A stretch of DNA of 64,000 nucleotides from Methylovulum psychrotolerans. Lineage in GTDB: Bacteria; Pseudomonadota; Gammaproteobacteria; Methylococcales; Methylomonadaceae. The position numbers were made by a program, and so were the translations under genes. A model generated the notes under the pieces. It searched no databases and was not told the origin of the DNA. It saw only the letters and a program-made list of their open reading frames with translations. The stretch covers positions 45,694 through 109,693 of the forward strand of contig NZ_PGFZ01000007.1 of assembly GCF_002923755.1 (NCBI RefSeq). Direction: 5' to 3'. How positions within the stretch are numbered: position 1 is the stretch's first letter; each line of letters opens with the position of its first letter. Positions 54,988 to 64,000 of the stretch are shown here, in pieces.

Positions 54988-55959
54988 ATGATTGGTTTTA
55001 TGAAATTTACTGGCTTTCTCATTGCATGTTGTCTGACGGCTAACTTGGCGGTAGCTGCGGAAAAAACTACTATCCATCTTGCGGTACAAGCCACGGGAAC
55101 GGTGGCTTGGGAGTTGGCTACCTTAAACAAACATCCGGCGGCGGATTATGAATTGGTCGTCCAGCAGGTCGCCAATCCTGAAGCGGCTAAGGTGGCGTTG
55201 CAATCTGGCGCGGTGGATGTGATTGTCTCCGATTGGTTGTGGGTGGCGCGGTTACGCGCAACGGGCACGGATTTTACGTTTTATCCTTATTCCAGTGCCT
55301 CTGGCGCGTTGGTGGTGGCGAAAGACAGCCCTATCCATACGCTGAAAGACTTGGTGGGCAAGCGTTTAGGCGTTGCGGGCGGCGAGTTGGATAAAAATTG
55401 GCTGTTGTTGCAAGCGTTGGCGCAACAAGAGCATTTGGATTTGAATGCTTCGGTGGAAAAAACCGTCGGTGCGCCGCCGTTGCTAAACGAGCAGCTTTTA
55501 CAGAAACGGGTTGATGCGTTGTTGACCTATTGGCATTTTGCCGCCCGTTTGGAAGGCCAAGGCTATCGGCAAATCATTGACGGTAAGGGCATTTTACAAG
55601 GCCTAGGGATTCACGAAACAGTCCCCACGTTAGGCTATGTGTTTAAGCAAAGTTGGGCGCAGGCGCATCAACAGGCTCTGACGCATTTCTTAGCGGCCAG
55701 TGCGGCGGCGAAAATCCAATTGTGTACCGATGATGCCGCTTGGCATGAAATTGTGCCGTTGACTCAGACAGATGATGTGGCGACGCAAGCGGTGTTGCGC
55801 CGCCATTATTGCGAGGGCAATATCAGCGGTTGGGGCGATAAGGAGCAACAAGCCGCCGCGCGTATTTACAGTTTGTTACATTCCTTAAGCCAACAGCAAT
55901 TGACGGGGGCTAGCGAAACCTTGCCGGCAGGTACTTTCTGGACTCCCGGCCCGCTTTGA
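54988..55959 (+). CDS. NitT/TauT-type ABC transporter substrate-binding protein
   Basis: A 323-residue periplasmic protein. A signal peptide (FTGFLIACCLTANLAVAA) is followed by a SsuA/THI5-like fold: VAWELATLNKH, SGAVDVIVSDWLWVARLRATG, and DLVGKRLGVAGGELDKNWLL. These proteins bind sulfonates, nitrate, taurine or pyrimidine precursors. The start may be the ATG at 54988 or the one at 55000. It is the first of three overlapping ABC genes. The ligand cannot be told by eye. Confidence 0.87.
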   Translation: MIGFMKFTGFLIACCLTANLAVAAEKTTIHLAVQATGTVAWELATLNKHPAADYELVVQQVANPEAAKVALQSGAVDVIVSDWLWVARLRATGTDFTFYPYSSASGALVVAKDSPIHTLKDLVGKRLGVAGGELDKNWLLLQALAQQEHLDLNASVEKTVGAPPLLNEQLLQKRVDALLTYWHFAARLEGQGYRQIIDGKGILQGLGIHETVPTLGYVFKQSWAQAHQQALTHFLAASAAAKIQLCTDDAAWHEIVPLTQTDDVATQAVLRRHYCEGNISGWGDKEQQAAARIYSLLHSLSQQQLTGASETLPAGTFWTPGPL

Positions 55960-56702
55960 AGTTTCGCCCGTTTATTTTACCCGCGCTGTCCTTATTGGCC
56001 TTAATCGCCCTTTGGCAAGGCGTGGCTTTGTTGGTGGATAGCCATACTTTGCCCGCGCCTTATACGGTCGCGGTTGTGCTGTGGCAGGCGATAGTGTCGG
56101 GGCAGTTGCCTTACCATTTGGGGGTGACCTTACTGAGGCTGGTGGTGAGTTTTACGGTCGCCATGCTGATGGGGTCGGCTATCGGCATTGTGTTAGGACG
56201 TAGCGAAAAGCTGAATGCGTTTTTCGATAATTGGCTGGTGATTTTTCTTAACGTCCCCGCTTTGGTGACGATTATCCTGTGTTATGTCTGGCTGGGTTTG
56301 GTGGAGTCGGCGGCGATACTGGCGGTGGTCATTAATAAATTGCCGAATGTCATTGTCACGGTCAGGGAAGGCACCCGTGCTTTAGACCAGGATTTGTTGG
56401 AGATGGCGCGGTGTTATGGTTTTAGCAAAGGCAAAACCTTACGCCATGTTATCTGGCCGCAACTGCATCCGTTCGTCATGGCGGCGACCCGTTCCGGTTT
56501 GGCGTTGATTTGGAAAATCATTCTGGTGGTCGAGCTGTTAGGGCGTAGCAACGGCATGGGCTACCAACTGCATTTATTTTTCCAATTGTTCGATGTCGCC
56601 AGCATCCTCGCTTATACCGTGGCTTTTGTGGTGGTGATGCAGGTGTTTGAGGTCGCGGTGTTAAAGCCTTTGGATAGGTCGGCGCAACGGTGGCGGCGAT
56701 GA
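55956..56702 (+). CDS. ABC transporter permease (NitT/TauT type)
   Basis: A 248-residue inner-membrane permease with five to six helices (ILPALSLLALIALWQGVALL at the start) and the EAA-type coupling loop in LDQDLLEMARCYGFSKGKTLRHV. The start is TTG overlapping the substrate-binding gene's TGA by 4 bases, so translation is coupled. It would form a homodimer with the ATPase encoded next. Confidence 0.88.
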   Translation: MKFRPFILPALSLLALIALWQGVALLVDSHTLPAPYTVAVVLWQAIVSGQLPYHLGVTLLRLVVSFTVAMLMGSAIGIVLGRSEKLNAFFDNWLVIFLNVPALVTIILCYVWLGLVESAAILAVVINKLPNVIVTVREGTRALDQDLLEMARCYGFSKGKTLRHVIWPQLHPFVMAATRSGLALIWKIILVVELLGRSNGMGYQLHLFFQLFDVASILAYTVAFVVVMQVFEVAVLKPLDRSAQRWRR

Positions 56703-57421
56703 AGATCCATATCCAGAGCAAAACTTATCCGGCGGTGGGCAAGGCGGCGGTGAAGGCGGCGATTGCGGATTTTGCTTTAGACTTAAACGCCGGCGAGTTT
56801 GTGTGCTTGGTCGGCCCTTCGGGTTGCGGCAAAACCACTTTGCTGAATATTTTGGCGGGGCTGGATAAGGATTATCAAGGCGAGATTGGGGGAGGGCAGC
56901 CGCCTAAGATAGGTTATGTGTTCCAAAACCCGCGCCTGTTGCCGTGGCGGACTGTCCGTGAGAATATCGAGCTGGTGTTAGCGGAGGCGACACCCGCCAG
57001 TACCGTTGATGCGCTGTTGGACGCGATGCAGCTGACCAGTGTCCAGCAAGTCTATCCCGAACGCCTGTCGCTGGGCATGAGCCGCCGGGTCGCCATTATC
57101 CGCGCGTTTGCCGTTAATCCTGATTTGTTGCTGATGGACGAGCCGTTTGTGTCCTTGGACGCGCCGACCGCCCGGCAGGTGCGCGAATTGCTGATGCAGC
57201 TTTGGCAGCAACGTCCGCACCGGGTGTTGTTTGTCACCCATGATTTGCGCGAAGCCATTGCTTTGGCCGATAAGCTGGTGTTTTTGTCGGCCTCGCCGAT
57301 GACGGTCGTCCGCACCCTGACCGTGCCGATTGCGCGTAATAAACGTAATGATGAAGCGGCGGTTGAAGCCTTTCGGCAACAGCTTAAGCAGGACTACCCT
57401 GATATTAATGTGCTGTTATAA
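56699..57421 (+). CDS. ABC transporter ATP-binding protein (NitT/TauT type)
   Basis: A 240-residue ATPase. Walker A is LVGPSGCGKTTLLNILAG; the Q-loop is YVFQNPRLLPWRTV; Walker B is DLLLMDEPFVSLDA; the H-loop is LFVTHDLREAIAL. The signature motif is altered: LSLGMSRRVAI instead of LSGGM/Q. The ATG overlaps the permease stop as ATGA. A GTG at 56690 is possible but less likely. It energises the upstream permease. Confidence 0.9.
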   Translation: MKIHIQSKTYPAVGKAAVKAAIADFALDLNAGEFVCLVGPSGCGKTTLLNILAGLDKDYQGEIGGGQPPKIGYVFQNPRLLPWRTVRENIELVLAEATPASTVDALLDAMQLTSVQQVYPERLSLGMSRRVAIIRAFAVNPDLLLMDEPFVSLDAPTARQVRELLMQLWQQRPHRVLFVTHDLREAIALADKLVFLSASPMTVVRTLTVPIARNKRNDEAAVEAFRQQLKQDYPDINVLL

Positions 57422-57478
57422 GCCCCGCCTACCTTTCTAAATCGTCATCCCCTTTCTCACTTTCTACCCACGTTAATT

Positions 57479-58303
57479 ATGGATCTCATACTACTGATTA
57501 AAGCTTTTATTTTAGGCATTGTTGAAGGATTAACCGAATTTTTGCCGATTTCCAGCACCGGACATTTAATCTTGGTGGGCGATTTGCTCAATATGAATGA
57601 TGAGAAAGGCAAGGTTTTTGCCATTGCTGTCCAAGTTGGGGCTATTTTGGCGGTATGCTGGGAATATCGCCGAAAAATCGCCACGGTGGTGATGGGTTTG
57701 CCTAGCCAAAAATCGGCACAAAAATTCACTTTAAATTTGGCGATTGCTTTTATGCCGTTGGCGGTTCTGGGATTGCTGTTCGGTAAAATCATCAAAGCCG
57801 AGCTGTTTAAGCCCGTGCCGGTCGCCTTGGCGTTTATTGTCGGGGCGTTGGTGATTATCTGGGCAGAAAAGCGTCAGCATAAGATCCGCGTCCAAGAAGT
57901 TGAAGATTTAAGCTGGCTGGATGCTTTGAAATTAGGCTTGGCGCAAGCCTTCGCGCTGATTCCTGGCACATCACGGTCAGGGGCGACGATTATCGGCGGC
58001 TTGTTATTTGGCCTGTCACGCAAGGCGGCGACCGAGTTCTCGTTTTTTCTGGCGATCCCCACGTTGCTTTTGGCGAGTGCTTATGATGTTTATAAACACC
58101 GTGAACTGTTCGATTTGGCGACCGACGCACCGCCGTTTGCAGTGGGGTTTATTGCTGCGTTTATTAGCGCCTTAATCGCCATCAAAGCTTTGTTGCGTTA
58201 TATCAGTCACCACGATTTTATCGTCTTTGCTTGGTACCGCATTGTCTTTGGTTTGGTGGTGCTGGCAACCGCGTATAGCGGCTTGGTGCAGTGGTCGGCT
58301 TAA
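57479..58303 (+). CDS. uppP: Undecaprenyl-diphosphatase (bacitracin resistance protein)
   Basis: A 274-residue integral membrane phosphatase recycling undecaprenyl pyrophosphate to the carrier used for peptidoglycan and O-antigen. The active-site motifs are [15 protein letters not shown] near the N-terminus and [19 protein letters not shown] in the middle. Seven to eight hydrophobic helices are apparent. Length is standard. Its 3' end overlaps tilS by 13 bases. Confidence 0.96.
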   Translation: MDLILLIKAFILGIVEGLTEFLPISSTGHLILVGDLLNMNDEKGKVFAIAVQVGAILAVCWEYRRKIATVVMGLPSQKSAQKFTLNLAIAFMPLAVLGLLFGKIIKAELFKPVPVALAFIVGALVIIWAEKRQHKIRVQEVEDLSWLDALKLGLAQAFALIPGTSRSGATIIGGLLFGLSRKAATEFSFFLAIPTLLLASAYDVYKHRELFDLATDAPPFAVGFIAAFISALIAIKALLRYISHHDFIVFAWYRIVFGLVVLATAYSGLVQWSA

Positions 58304-59643
58304 CGCCTGAGCTGATTATCGCCGCCTTAGCGCCCACCCCGCCCACTGCGCGTATTATCATCGGCTATAGCGGCGGGGTCGATTCGCATGTGCTGCTGCA
58401 CTTGGCGGCGGCTATACTGCTGTTGCGCGAACGGATCACGGCGGTGTATGTGCATCATGGCTTACAGGTGCAAGCCGGGCAGTGGGCGGCGCATTGTCAG
58501 CAAACCGCCGCGCACTTGGCGGTGGGGTTTCAGGTGCTGCACGTTAACGCCCAACCTCAGCCCGGTGAAAGCCCCGAAGAAGCGGCCAGAAATGCCCGTT
58601 ATACGGCTTTAAAGGCCTTATTGGCTAAAGATGATGTGTTACTGGTCGCCCAGCACCGTGAAGACCAATTGGAAACGGTGTTGTTGCAATTGTTTCGGGG
58701 CAGTGGTTTGCGCGGCTTGTCGGGGATGCCCGAACGCATGGCGTTTGGGGAGGGGGTTTTAGTCAGGCCGTTACTGGCGGTCGCTAAACAGGCGATTGCC
58801 GATTATGCAGACCGACATGGCTTAGTGTGGGTGGAAGACCCCAGCAACCAGCATAGCGATTATGACCGCAATTTTTTGCGTAACGAGATTGTGCCGTTAT
58901 TAAAGCGTCGCTGGCCTGCTTTGGATAAAACCGTGGCGCGGAGTGCCGGGCATTGCGCCGAAGCCGAAGCGGTATTAAGTGACCTCGCTGGCCGCTTGGC
59001 AGCACCCGTATTTAACCCCGCCGACCAAACCTTAACGATTAGCCGCTTATTAGCCTATAGCGAGGCTGAGCAAAAGCGGGTTATCCGCCATTGGTTGCAA
59101 GGTTTACACGTTAAAATGCCCTCCCAGAAGCTTCTGGCGCATCTGCAAACCGAAGTGCTGGCGGCACGTCCCGATGCCTCGCCTGTCGTGGCGATTGCCG
59201 ATTACTGCCTGCGCCGTTATCAAGATAAGCTGTATTGTCTGCCCCCCCATAGCCTGAGCTTGGCAACAGGCGTATGGCCGCAAGGTCAAGCGGCTTTTGT
59301 GTTGAATGCCCGGCAGTGTTTGCAGTGCGTGCCTGCTTCTACAGGGATTGCCCTAGCGGTTTGGCAACAGAGCTGTGTCGAGGTGCGGGCGCGGCAAGGC
59401 GGGGAGAAAATCCGTTTGCCGCATCGGCAAGGGCGGCATAGCTTAAAGAAATTATTCCAAGAGGCGGGGATACCGCCGTGGGAGCGCGAGTTGGTGCCGT
59501 TGGTTTATTTGGATGGGCAACTGGCGGCGGTGGGGGGGTATTGGCTGGCTGCGGAGTTTTATTGCCAGTCAGAAAATGCCTGTCTGCGTATTTGTCTATC
59601 AAAACTCCCGAAAGCCCATGACGAAATGGCCTTTGTCGATTAA
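58291..59643 (+). CDS. tilS: tRNA(Ile)-lysidine synthetase
   Basis: A 450-residue enzyme that modifies C34 of the isoleucine CAU-anticodon tRNA to lysidine, using ATP and lysine. The PP-loop is [19 protein letters not shown], and [19 protein letters not shown] and [19 protein letters not shown] are also typical. The C-terminal domain ([18 protein letters not shown], then [19 protein letters not shown]) is the TilS substrate-binding part. The start is GTG at 58291, inside the end of uppP. It precedes pyrG by 57 bases. Confidence 0.94.
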   Translation: MVGLTPELIIAALAPTPPTARIIIGYSGGVDSHVLLHLAAAILLLRERITAVYVHHGLQVQAGQWAAHCQQTAAHLAVGFQVLHVNAQPQPGESPEEAARNARYTALKALLAKDDVLLVAQHREDQLETVLLQLFRGSGLRGLSGMPERMAFGEGVLVRPLLAVAKQAIADYADRHGLVWVEDPSNQHSDYDRNFLRNEIVPLLKRRWPALDKTVARSAGHCAEAEAVLSDLAGRLAAPVFNPADQTLTISRLLAYSEAEQKRVIRHWLQGLHVKMPSQKLLAHLQTEVLAARPDASPVVAIADYCLRRYQDKLYCLPPHSLSLATGVWPQGQAAFVLNARQCLQCVPASTGIALAVWQQSCVEVRARQGGEKIRLPHRQGRHSLKKLFQEAGIPPWERELVPLVYLDGQLAAVGGYWLAAEFYCQSENACLRICLSKLPKAHDEMAFVD

Positions 59644-61347
<1,704 letters not shown>

Positions 61348-61391
61348 GCGGCTTGGCCGGCCTATTGCAGGTATCTAGGAGCAACGGCACT

Positions 61392-61868
61392 ATGAATTGG
61401 CAAGAAGTTTGTGATCACCCCAGTTTAAGGGATTTGCCTTTTAAGATTGAGTTGGACGAGTATGGTCGGGTTATTATGTGTCCTGTAAAGCTTTATCATT
61501 CTATTTTGCAAGGTGAAATAGAATTCTTATTGCGTTGTCTGCTAAAAGAAGGGAAAACACTCCCCGAATGCGCGATTAAAACCAGCAAAGGCACGAAAGT
61601 TGCCGATGTTGCGTGGGTATCGTTAGGCTTGTTGGCAAAAATTAAAGGTGAAACTGAGGCCTCTATTGCCCCAGAAATTTGTGTGGAAATCATTTCCGCC
61701 AGTAACACGGCAAGGGAAATGGCGGAAAAACGGCAATTGTATTTTGAGGCGGGTGCGCAAGAGGTTTGGATGTGCGATGAAAAAGGCGCAATGAGCTTTT
61801 TTAATGCCGACTATCCGCTGCTACATTCTGTATTGGTGCCGCAGTTTCCTGAAAAAATTGACGTATGA
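61392..61868 (+). CDS. Uma2-family (DUF820) PD-(D/E)XK nuclease-like protein
   Basis: A 158-residue protein with the Uma2 core: KVADVAWVSLG, then APEICVEIISASNTAREMAEKR and LYFEAGAQEVWMCDEKG, giving the acidic and lysine residues of the PD-(D/E)XK fold. The ATG at 61392 has AGGAG about 10 bases upstream; an earlier frame from 61353 is not needed. Biological role of the family is unknown; it is abundant in cyanobacteria and methanotrophs. It lies between pyrG and kdsA, interrupting the usual order. Confidence 0.82.
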   Translation: MNWQEVCDHPSLRDLPFKIELDEYGRVIMCPVKLYHSILQGEIEFLLRCLLKEGKTLPECAIKTSKGTKVADVAWVSLGLLAKIKGETEASIAPEICVEIISASNTAREMAEKRQLYFEAGAQEVWMCDEKGAMSFFNADYPLLHSVLVPQFPEKIDV

Positions 61869-61941
61869 TGGATTAATGATAAGCCTGTCGCCGATATTGG
61901 GGACGGATATAGGGTTCGCCACCAAGCAAGCGCCAACCTGA

Positions 61942-62017
61942 ATGTTGGTACACACTGCCAGAGGCCATCGTGCAAAGGCTAAAGACCTTTGCACTCCACT
62001 CGGCCGCCCAATTAGTG
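61942..62017 (+). repeat. Copy 2 of the 76-bp structured dispersed repeat
   Basis: Begins ATGTTGGTACAC and ends GCCCAATTAGTG. The central hairpin is GTGCAAAGG-CTAAAGA-CCTTTGCAC: relative to copy 1 a T-to-A change in one arm is matched by the complementary change in the other. It lies in the pyrG/kdsA interval. The remaining bases of 61869-62153 show nothing else I can name. Confidence 0.85.
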
Positions 62018-62153
62018 GGTGTATCTATAAGGCGGTTCCGTGCTTATTTCCTGACCTCGCCATCGGCTTGACCGGAGTCTTTGGCGTGTGGGCGTACGAA
62101 TAATGCCATCACTGGCTTAACGGTTACTATTTTACATAACAACGAGAAAATTC

Positions 62154-62987
62154 ATGCAATTATGTGGCTTTGAAGTCGGTTTGAACCAACCCTTATTTTT
62201 AATCGCCGGCCCATGTGTGATTGAGAGCGAGCAATTGGCGTTGGATACGGCGGGTTTCTTAAAAGAAATCACGACGGCGTTAAACATTCCGTTTATTTAT
62301 AAATCGTCATTTGATAAAGCTAACCGCTCATCGCATGAAAGCTTCCGTGGCTTGGGTGTGGAGCGCGGTTTGGAGATTTTGGCGAAAGTGAAACAGCAAA
62401 TCGGTGTGCCTGTGCTGACGGATGTCCACGAAGACACGCCGTTGGCGGAAGTCGCCAGCGTGGTGGATGTGATGCAGACCCCGGCATTTTTATGCCGCCA
62501 AACGAATTTTATCCAAGCGGTTGCTGCCCAAGGCATTCCGGTCAATATCAAAAAAGGCCAGTTTCTTGCACCATGGGATATGGTGCATGTGGCGAATAAG
62601 GCCAAAGCGGCGGGCAACCAGCAGATTATGGTCTGCGAGCGGGGTGTGTCGTTTGGCTATAATAATTTAGTCTCGGATATGCGCTCTTTGGCGGCGATGC
62701 GCGATACCGATTGCCCGGTGGTGTTTGATGCCACGCATTCGGTGCAATTGCCCGGTGGTCAAGGTACGTCATCGGGTGGCCAACGGGAATTTGTCCCGGT
62801 TTTGGCTAGGGCGGCGGTGGCGGTGGGTATTGCCGGATTGTTTATGGAAACCCATCCTAACCCCGCCGAAGCTAAAAGCGACGGCCCGAACTCTTGGCCT
62901 TTACACCGTATGCGCGAGTTATTAGAAACGCTGATGCTGTTGGATCAAGCCGTGAAAAGCCAGCCTTTGATTGAAACGACCTTATAG
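62154..62987 (+). CDS. kdsA: 3-deoxy-8-phosphooctulonate synthase
   Basis: A 277-residue enzyme condensing phosphoenolpyruvate with arabinose 5-phosphate to KDO 8-phosphate for the lipopolysaccharide inner core. Key segments are [69 protein letters not shown] and [11 protein letters not shown], including the phosphate-binding and metal-site residues. Normal length. It should pair with eno downstream in the ancestral order, but a second Uma2 gene follows after 10 bases. Confidence 0.96.
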   Translation: MQLCGFEVGLNQPLFLIAGPCVIESEQLALDTAGFLKEITTALNIPFIYKSSFDKANRSSHESFRGLGVERGLEILAKVKQQIGVPVLTDVHEDTPLAEVASVVDVMQTPAFLCRQTNFIQAVAAQGIPVNIKKGQFLAPWDMVHVANKAKAAGNQQIMVCERGVSFGYNNLVSDMRSLAAMRDTDCPVVFDATHSVQLPGGQGTSSGGQREFVPVLARAAVAVGIAGLFMETHPNPAEAKSDGPNSWPLHRMRELLETLMLLDQAVKSQPLIETTL

Positions 62988-62997
62988 GGAGTGAGTT

Positions 62998-63606
62998 ATG
63001 CCTGCCATCACCGAATTGTCACAGCTAGACTTGAACGCCAGTTACAGTTACGCGGATTATTTGACGTGGCAGTTTGACGAGGCCGTGGAGCTGATTAAGG
63101 GCAAAATCTCGTTGATGTGTCCGGCACCGAATGTCAAACATCAACGGATTTCATGGCGATTAAATGGCGCTTTATTTAATTATTTTGAAAGCAAGCCCTG
63201 TCAGGCTTTCGCCGCACCGTTTGATGTCCGCCTTTACGACCGCCGCAAATCGCTGTTAGCCGATAAAGAAGTGACTACGGTGGTGCAGCCGGATATTTGC
63301 GTGATTTGCGACAGCAGCAAGTTGGATGAGCAAGGTTGCAACGGCGCACCCGATTGGATTATTGAAATTTTATCCAAGGGCAATTCCAAGAAAGAAGTCA
63401 AAACCAAACACGCGCTTTATGCCGAAAGCGGTGTTAAGGAGTATTGGCTGGTGTTTCCTTATGAGGAGGTTATCAGCCAGTTTGTTTTGGATGACGGGGC
63501 GCAGCAATACCGCTTGCTGAACAGTTATGCGGGTGACGATAAGGCGGTGTCTTATTTGTTCCCTGATTTGGCGGTGGATTTGGCGGTGTTGTTTAAAGAG
63601 CTTTGA
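62998..63606 (+). CDS. Uma2-family (DUF820) PD-(D/E)XK nuclease-like protein
   Basis: A 202-residue protein. The N-terminal YSYADYLTWQFDEAVELIKG is the classical Uma2 opening, followed by VVQPDICVICD and PDWIIEILSKGNSKKEVKTK, then YAESGVKEYWLVFP, covering the PD-(D/E)XK acidic residues and lysine. It is longer than the family member before kdsA and clearly not a recent duplicate of it. GGAG lies about 7 bases before the ATG. Function unknown. Confidence 0.85.
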   Translation: MPAITELSQLDLNASYSYADYLTWQFDEAVELIKGKISLMCPAPNVKHQRISWRLNGALFNYFESKPCQAFAAPFDVRLYDRRKSLLADKEVTTVVQPDICVICDSSKLDEQGCNGAPDWIIEILSKGNSKKEVKTKHALYAESGVKEYWLVFPYEEVISQFVLDDGAQQYRLLNSYAGDDKAVSYLFPDLAVDLAVLFKEL

Positions 63607-63659
63607 CATGATGCTTTCGGAGTTGCCCAGAACGCCACTGGTTAAATTTGGGGTGCAAA

Positions 63660-64000
63660 ATGGCTGATTCATCGCGTATAAAATCTGTTTCTGTTACGGG
63701 TTTATTTCATCAATATGATCACCATATTGAGTTTAACCAAGAAGATCGTATCACTATTTTGCATGGTATCAATGGGGTTGGTAAAACTACCCTGTTGCGT
63801 ATGATTAATAGCTTGTTTGCTTTTCAGATTGCGGCTTTTAACGAAATACCTTTTCGTGATTTTACTGTTGAGAAGTTGGATGGGGATTTAATAAAGATTG
63901 AGAAGCCTGTTCAAAAAAGTCACTTTGTAACGTTGCTGATTAATGGGGAAAAGATTGATACGCCAATAGGGGGACTTTTAAAAAAAGTTAGTCTTATAGA
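63660..64000 (+). CDS. AAA family ATPase, N-terminal part (3' truncated by window)
   Basis: The frame opens at ATG 63660 and runs past the window end (113 complete codons). It begins ADSSRIKSVSVTGLFHQYD and has a Walker A GINGVGKTTLLRMINSL near residue 39-55. This is the opening of the SMC/OLD-like AAA ATPases, where a short beta-rich lobe precedes the P-loop. Such genes are common in mobile and defence contexts. Counting the first 60 bases by hand gives about 35% G+C, clearly lower than the surrounding genes, suggesting acquisition from elsewhere. A 19-codon frame (63608-63667) overlaps its start. Confidence 0.7.
   Translation, partial: MADSSRIKSVSVTGLFHQYDHHIEFNQEDRITILHGINGVGKTTLLRMINSLFAFQIAAFNEIPFRDFTVEKLDGDLIKIEKPVQKSHFVTLLINGEKIDTPIGGLLKKVSLI

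Overview
The window reads as chromosome of a gammaproteobacterial (type I, Methylococcales-like) methanotroph or close methylotroph. The main support is the tetrahydromethanopterin (H4MPT) C1 pathway: mch (28558-29541), an ATP-grasp gene of the kind that travels with it (29580-30671), and ribofuranosylaminobenzene-5'-phosphate synthase (46078-47040). Also consistent are a Pil-Chp type chemosensory cluster, a PEP-CTERM protein, 3-deoxy-octulosonate and lipid A genes, and bifunctional RelA/SpoT. Most of the DNA is ordinary chromosome with moderate to high G+C and tight gene packing. The last 340 bases are visibly A+T richer.

Layout. 1-1.4 kb: the 3' end of a BtuB-like outer-membrane receptor followed by a BtuM-like cobalamin inner-membrane transporter. 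1.4-3.9 kb: an RTX protein on the minus strand. 4-11.7 kb: glycogen phosphorylase, trmL, a tiny membrane protein, uvrB, a DCC protein, mepA, and a PEP-CTERM 'choice-of-anchor A' protein. 11.7-15.8 kb (minus): a secreted esterase/phytase-like protein, then gap-pyk. 16-23.5 kb (minus): a five-gene type IV pilus chemosensory operon (RR, PilH-like RR, CheW, ChpA-like CheA, PilJ-like MCP). 24.2-30.7 kb (minus): rpoZ-spoT, pgk, a thioredoxin-like gene, mch and the ATP-grasp gene. 31-36.6 kb: flavin reductase, three uncharacterised exported or anchored proteins, and a PhoP/PhoQ-type two-component pair. 36.6-44.9 kb: aguB, two GT4 glycosyltransferases with ugd, xerD, an Rpn-type nuclease, a DUF815 ATPase and a stand-alone lpxA. 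45-50 kb: an NTF2-like protein, a HAD phosphatase, mptG, a Nudix hydrolase, and a minus-strand peroxiredoxin-VOC-SDR operon. 50-54 kb: a 1378-aa SNF2 helicase. 54-59.6 kb: a PPOX-fold protein, a NitT/TauT-type ABC transporter, uppP and tilS. 59.7-64 kb: pyrG and kdsA, with two Uma2 nuclease genes and the start of an AAA ATPase inserted among them.

How they fit together. Central carbon handling (gap, pyk, pgk, glgP) and H4MPT-linked C1 oxidation (mch, mptG, ATP-grasp) are the metabolic core. The envelope is served by uppP, kdsA, lpxA, ugd, the GT4 genes, mepA, the PEP-CTERM protein and the RTX protein. Surface motility is served by the chemosensory operon.

Non-coding structure is the most unusual part. 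There are many perfect GC-rich hairpins (8-24 bp stems) that lack a T-tract. Two copies of a 76-bp element at 47884 and 61942 carry a hairpin with compensatory substitutions. A possible small transcript with an 18-codon ORF and a strong terminator lies at about 47.1-47.3 kb. I saw no tRNA, rRNA, CRISPR array or complete insertion sequence. I did not identify a complete new system with confidence; the strongest leads are the structured repeat, the 47.1-kb locus, the SNF2 protein's unexplained N-terminal 900 residues, and the interrupted pyrG-kdsA region.
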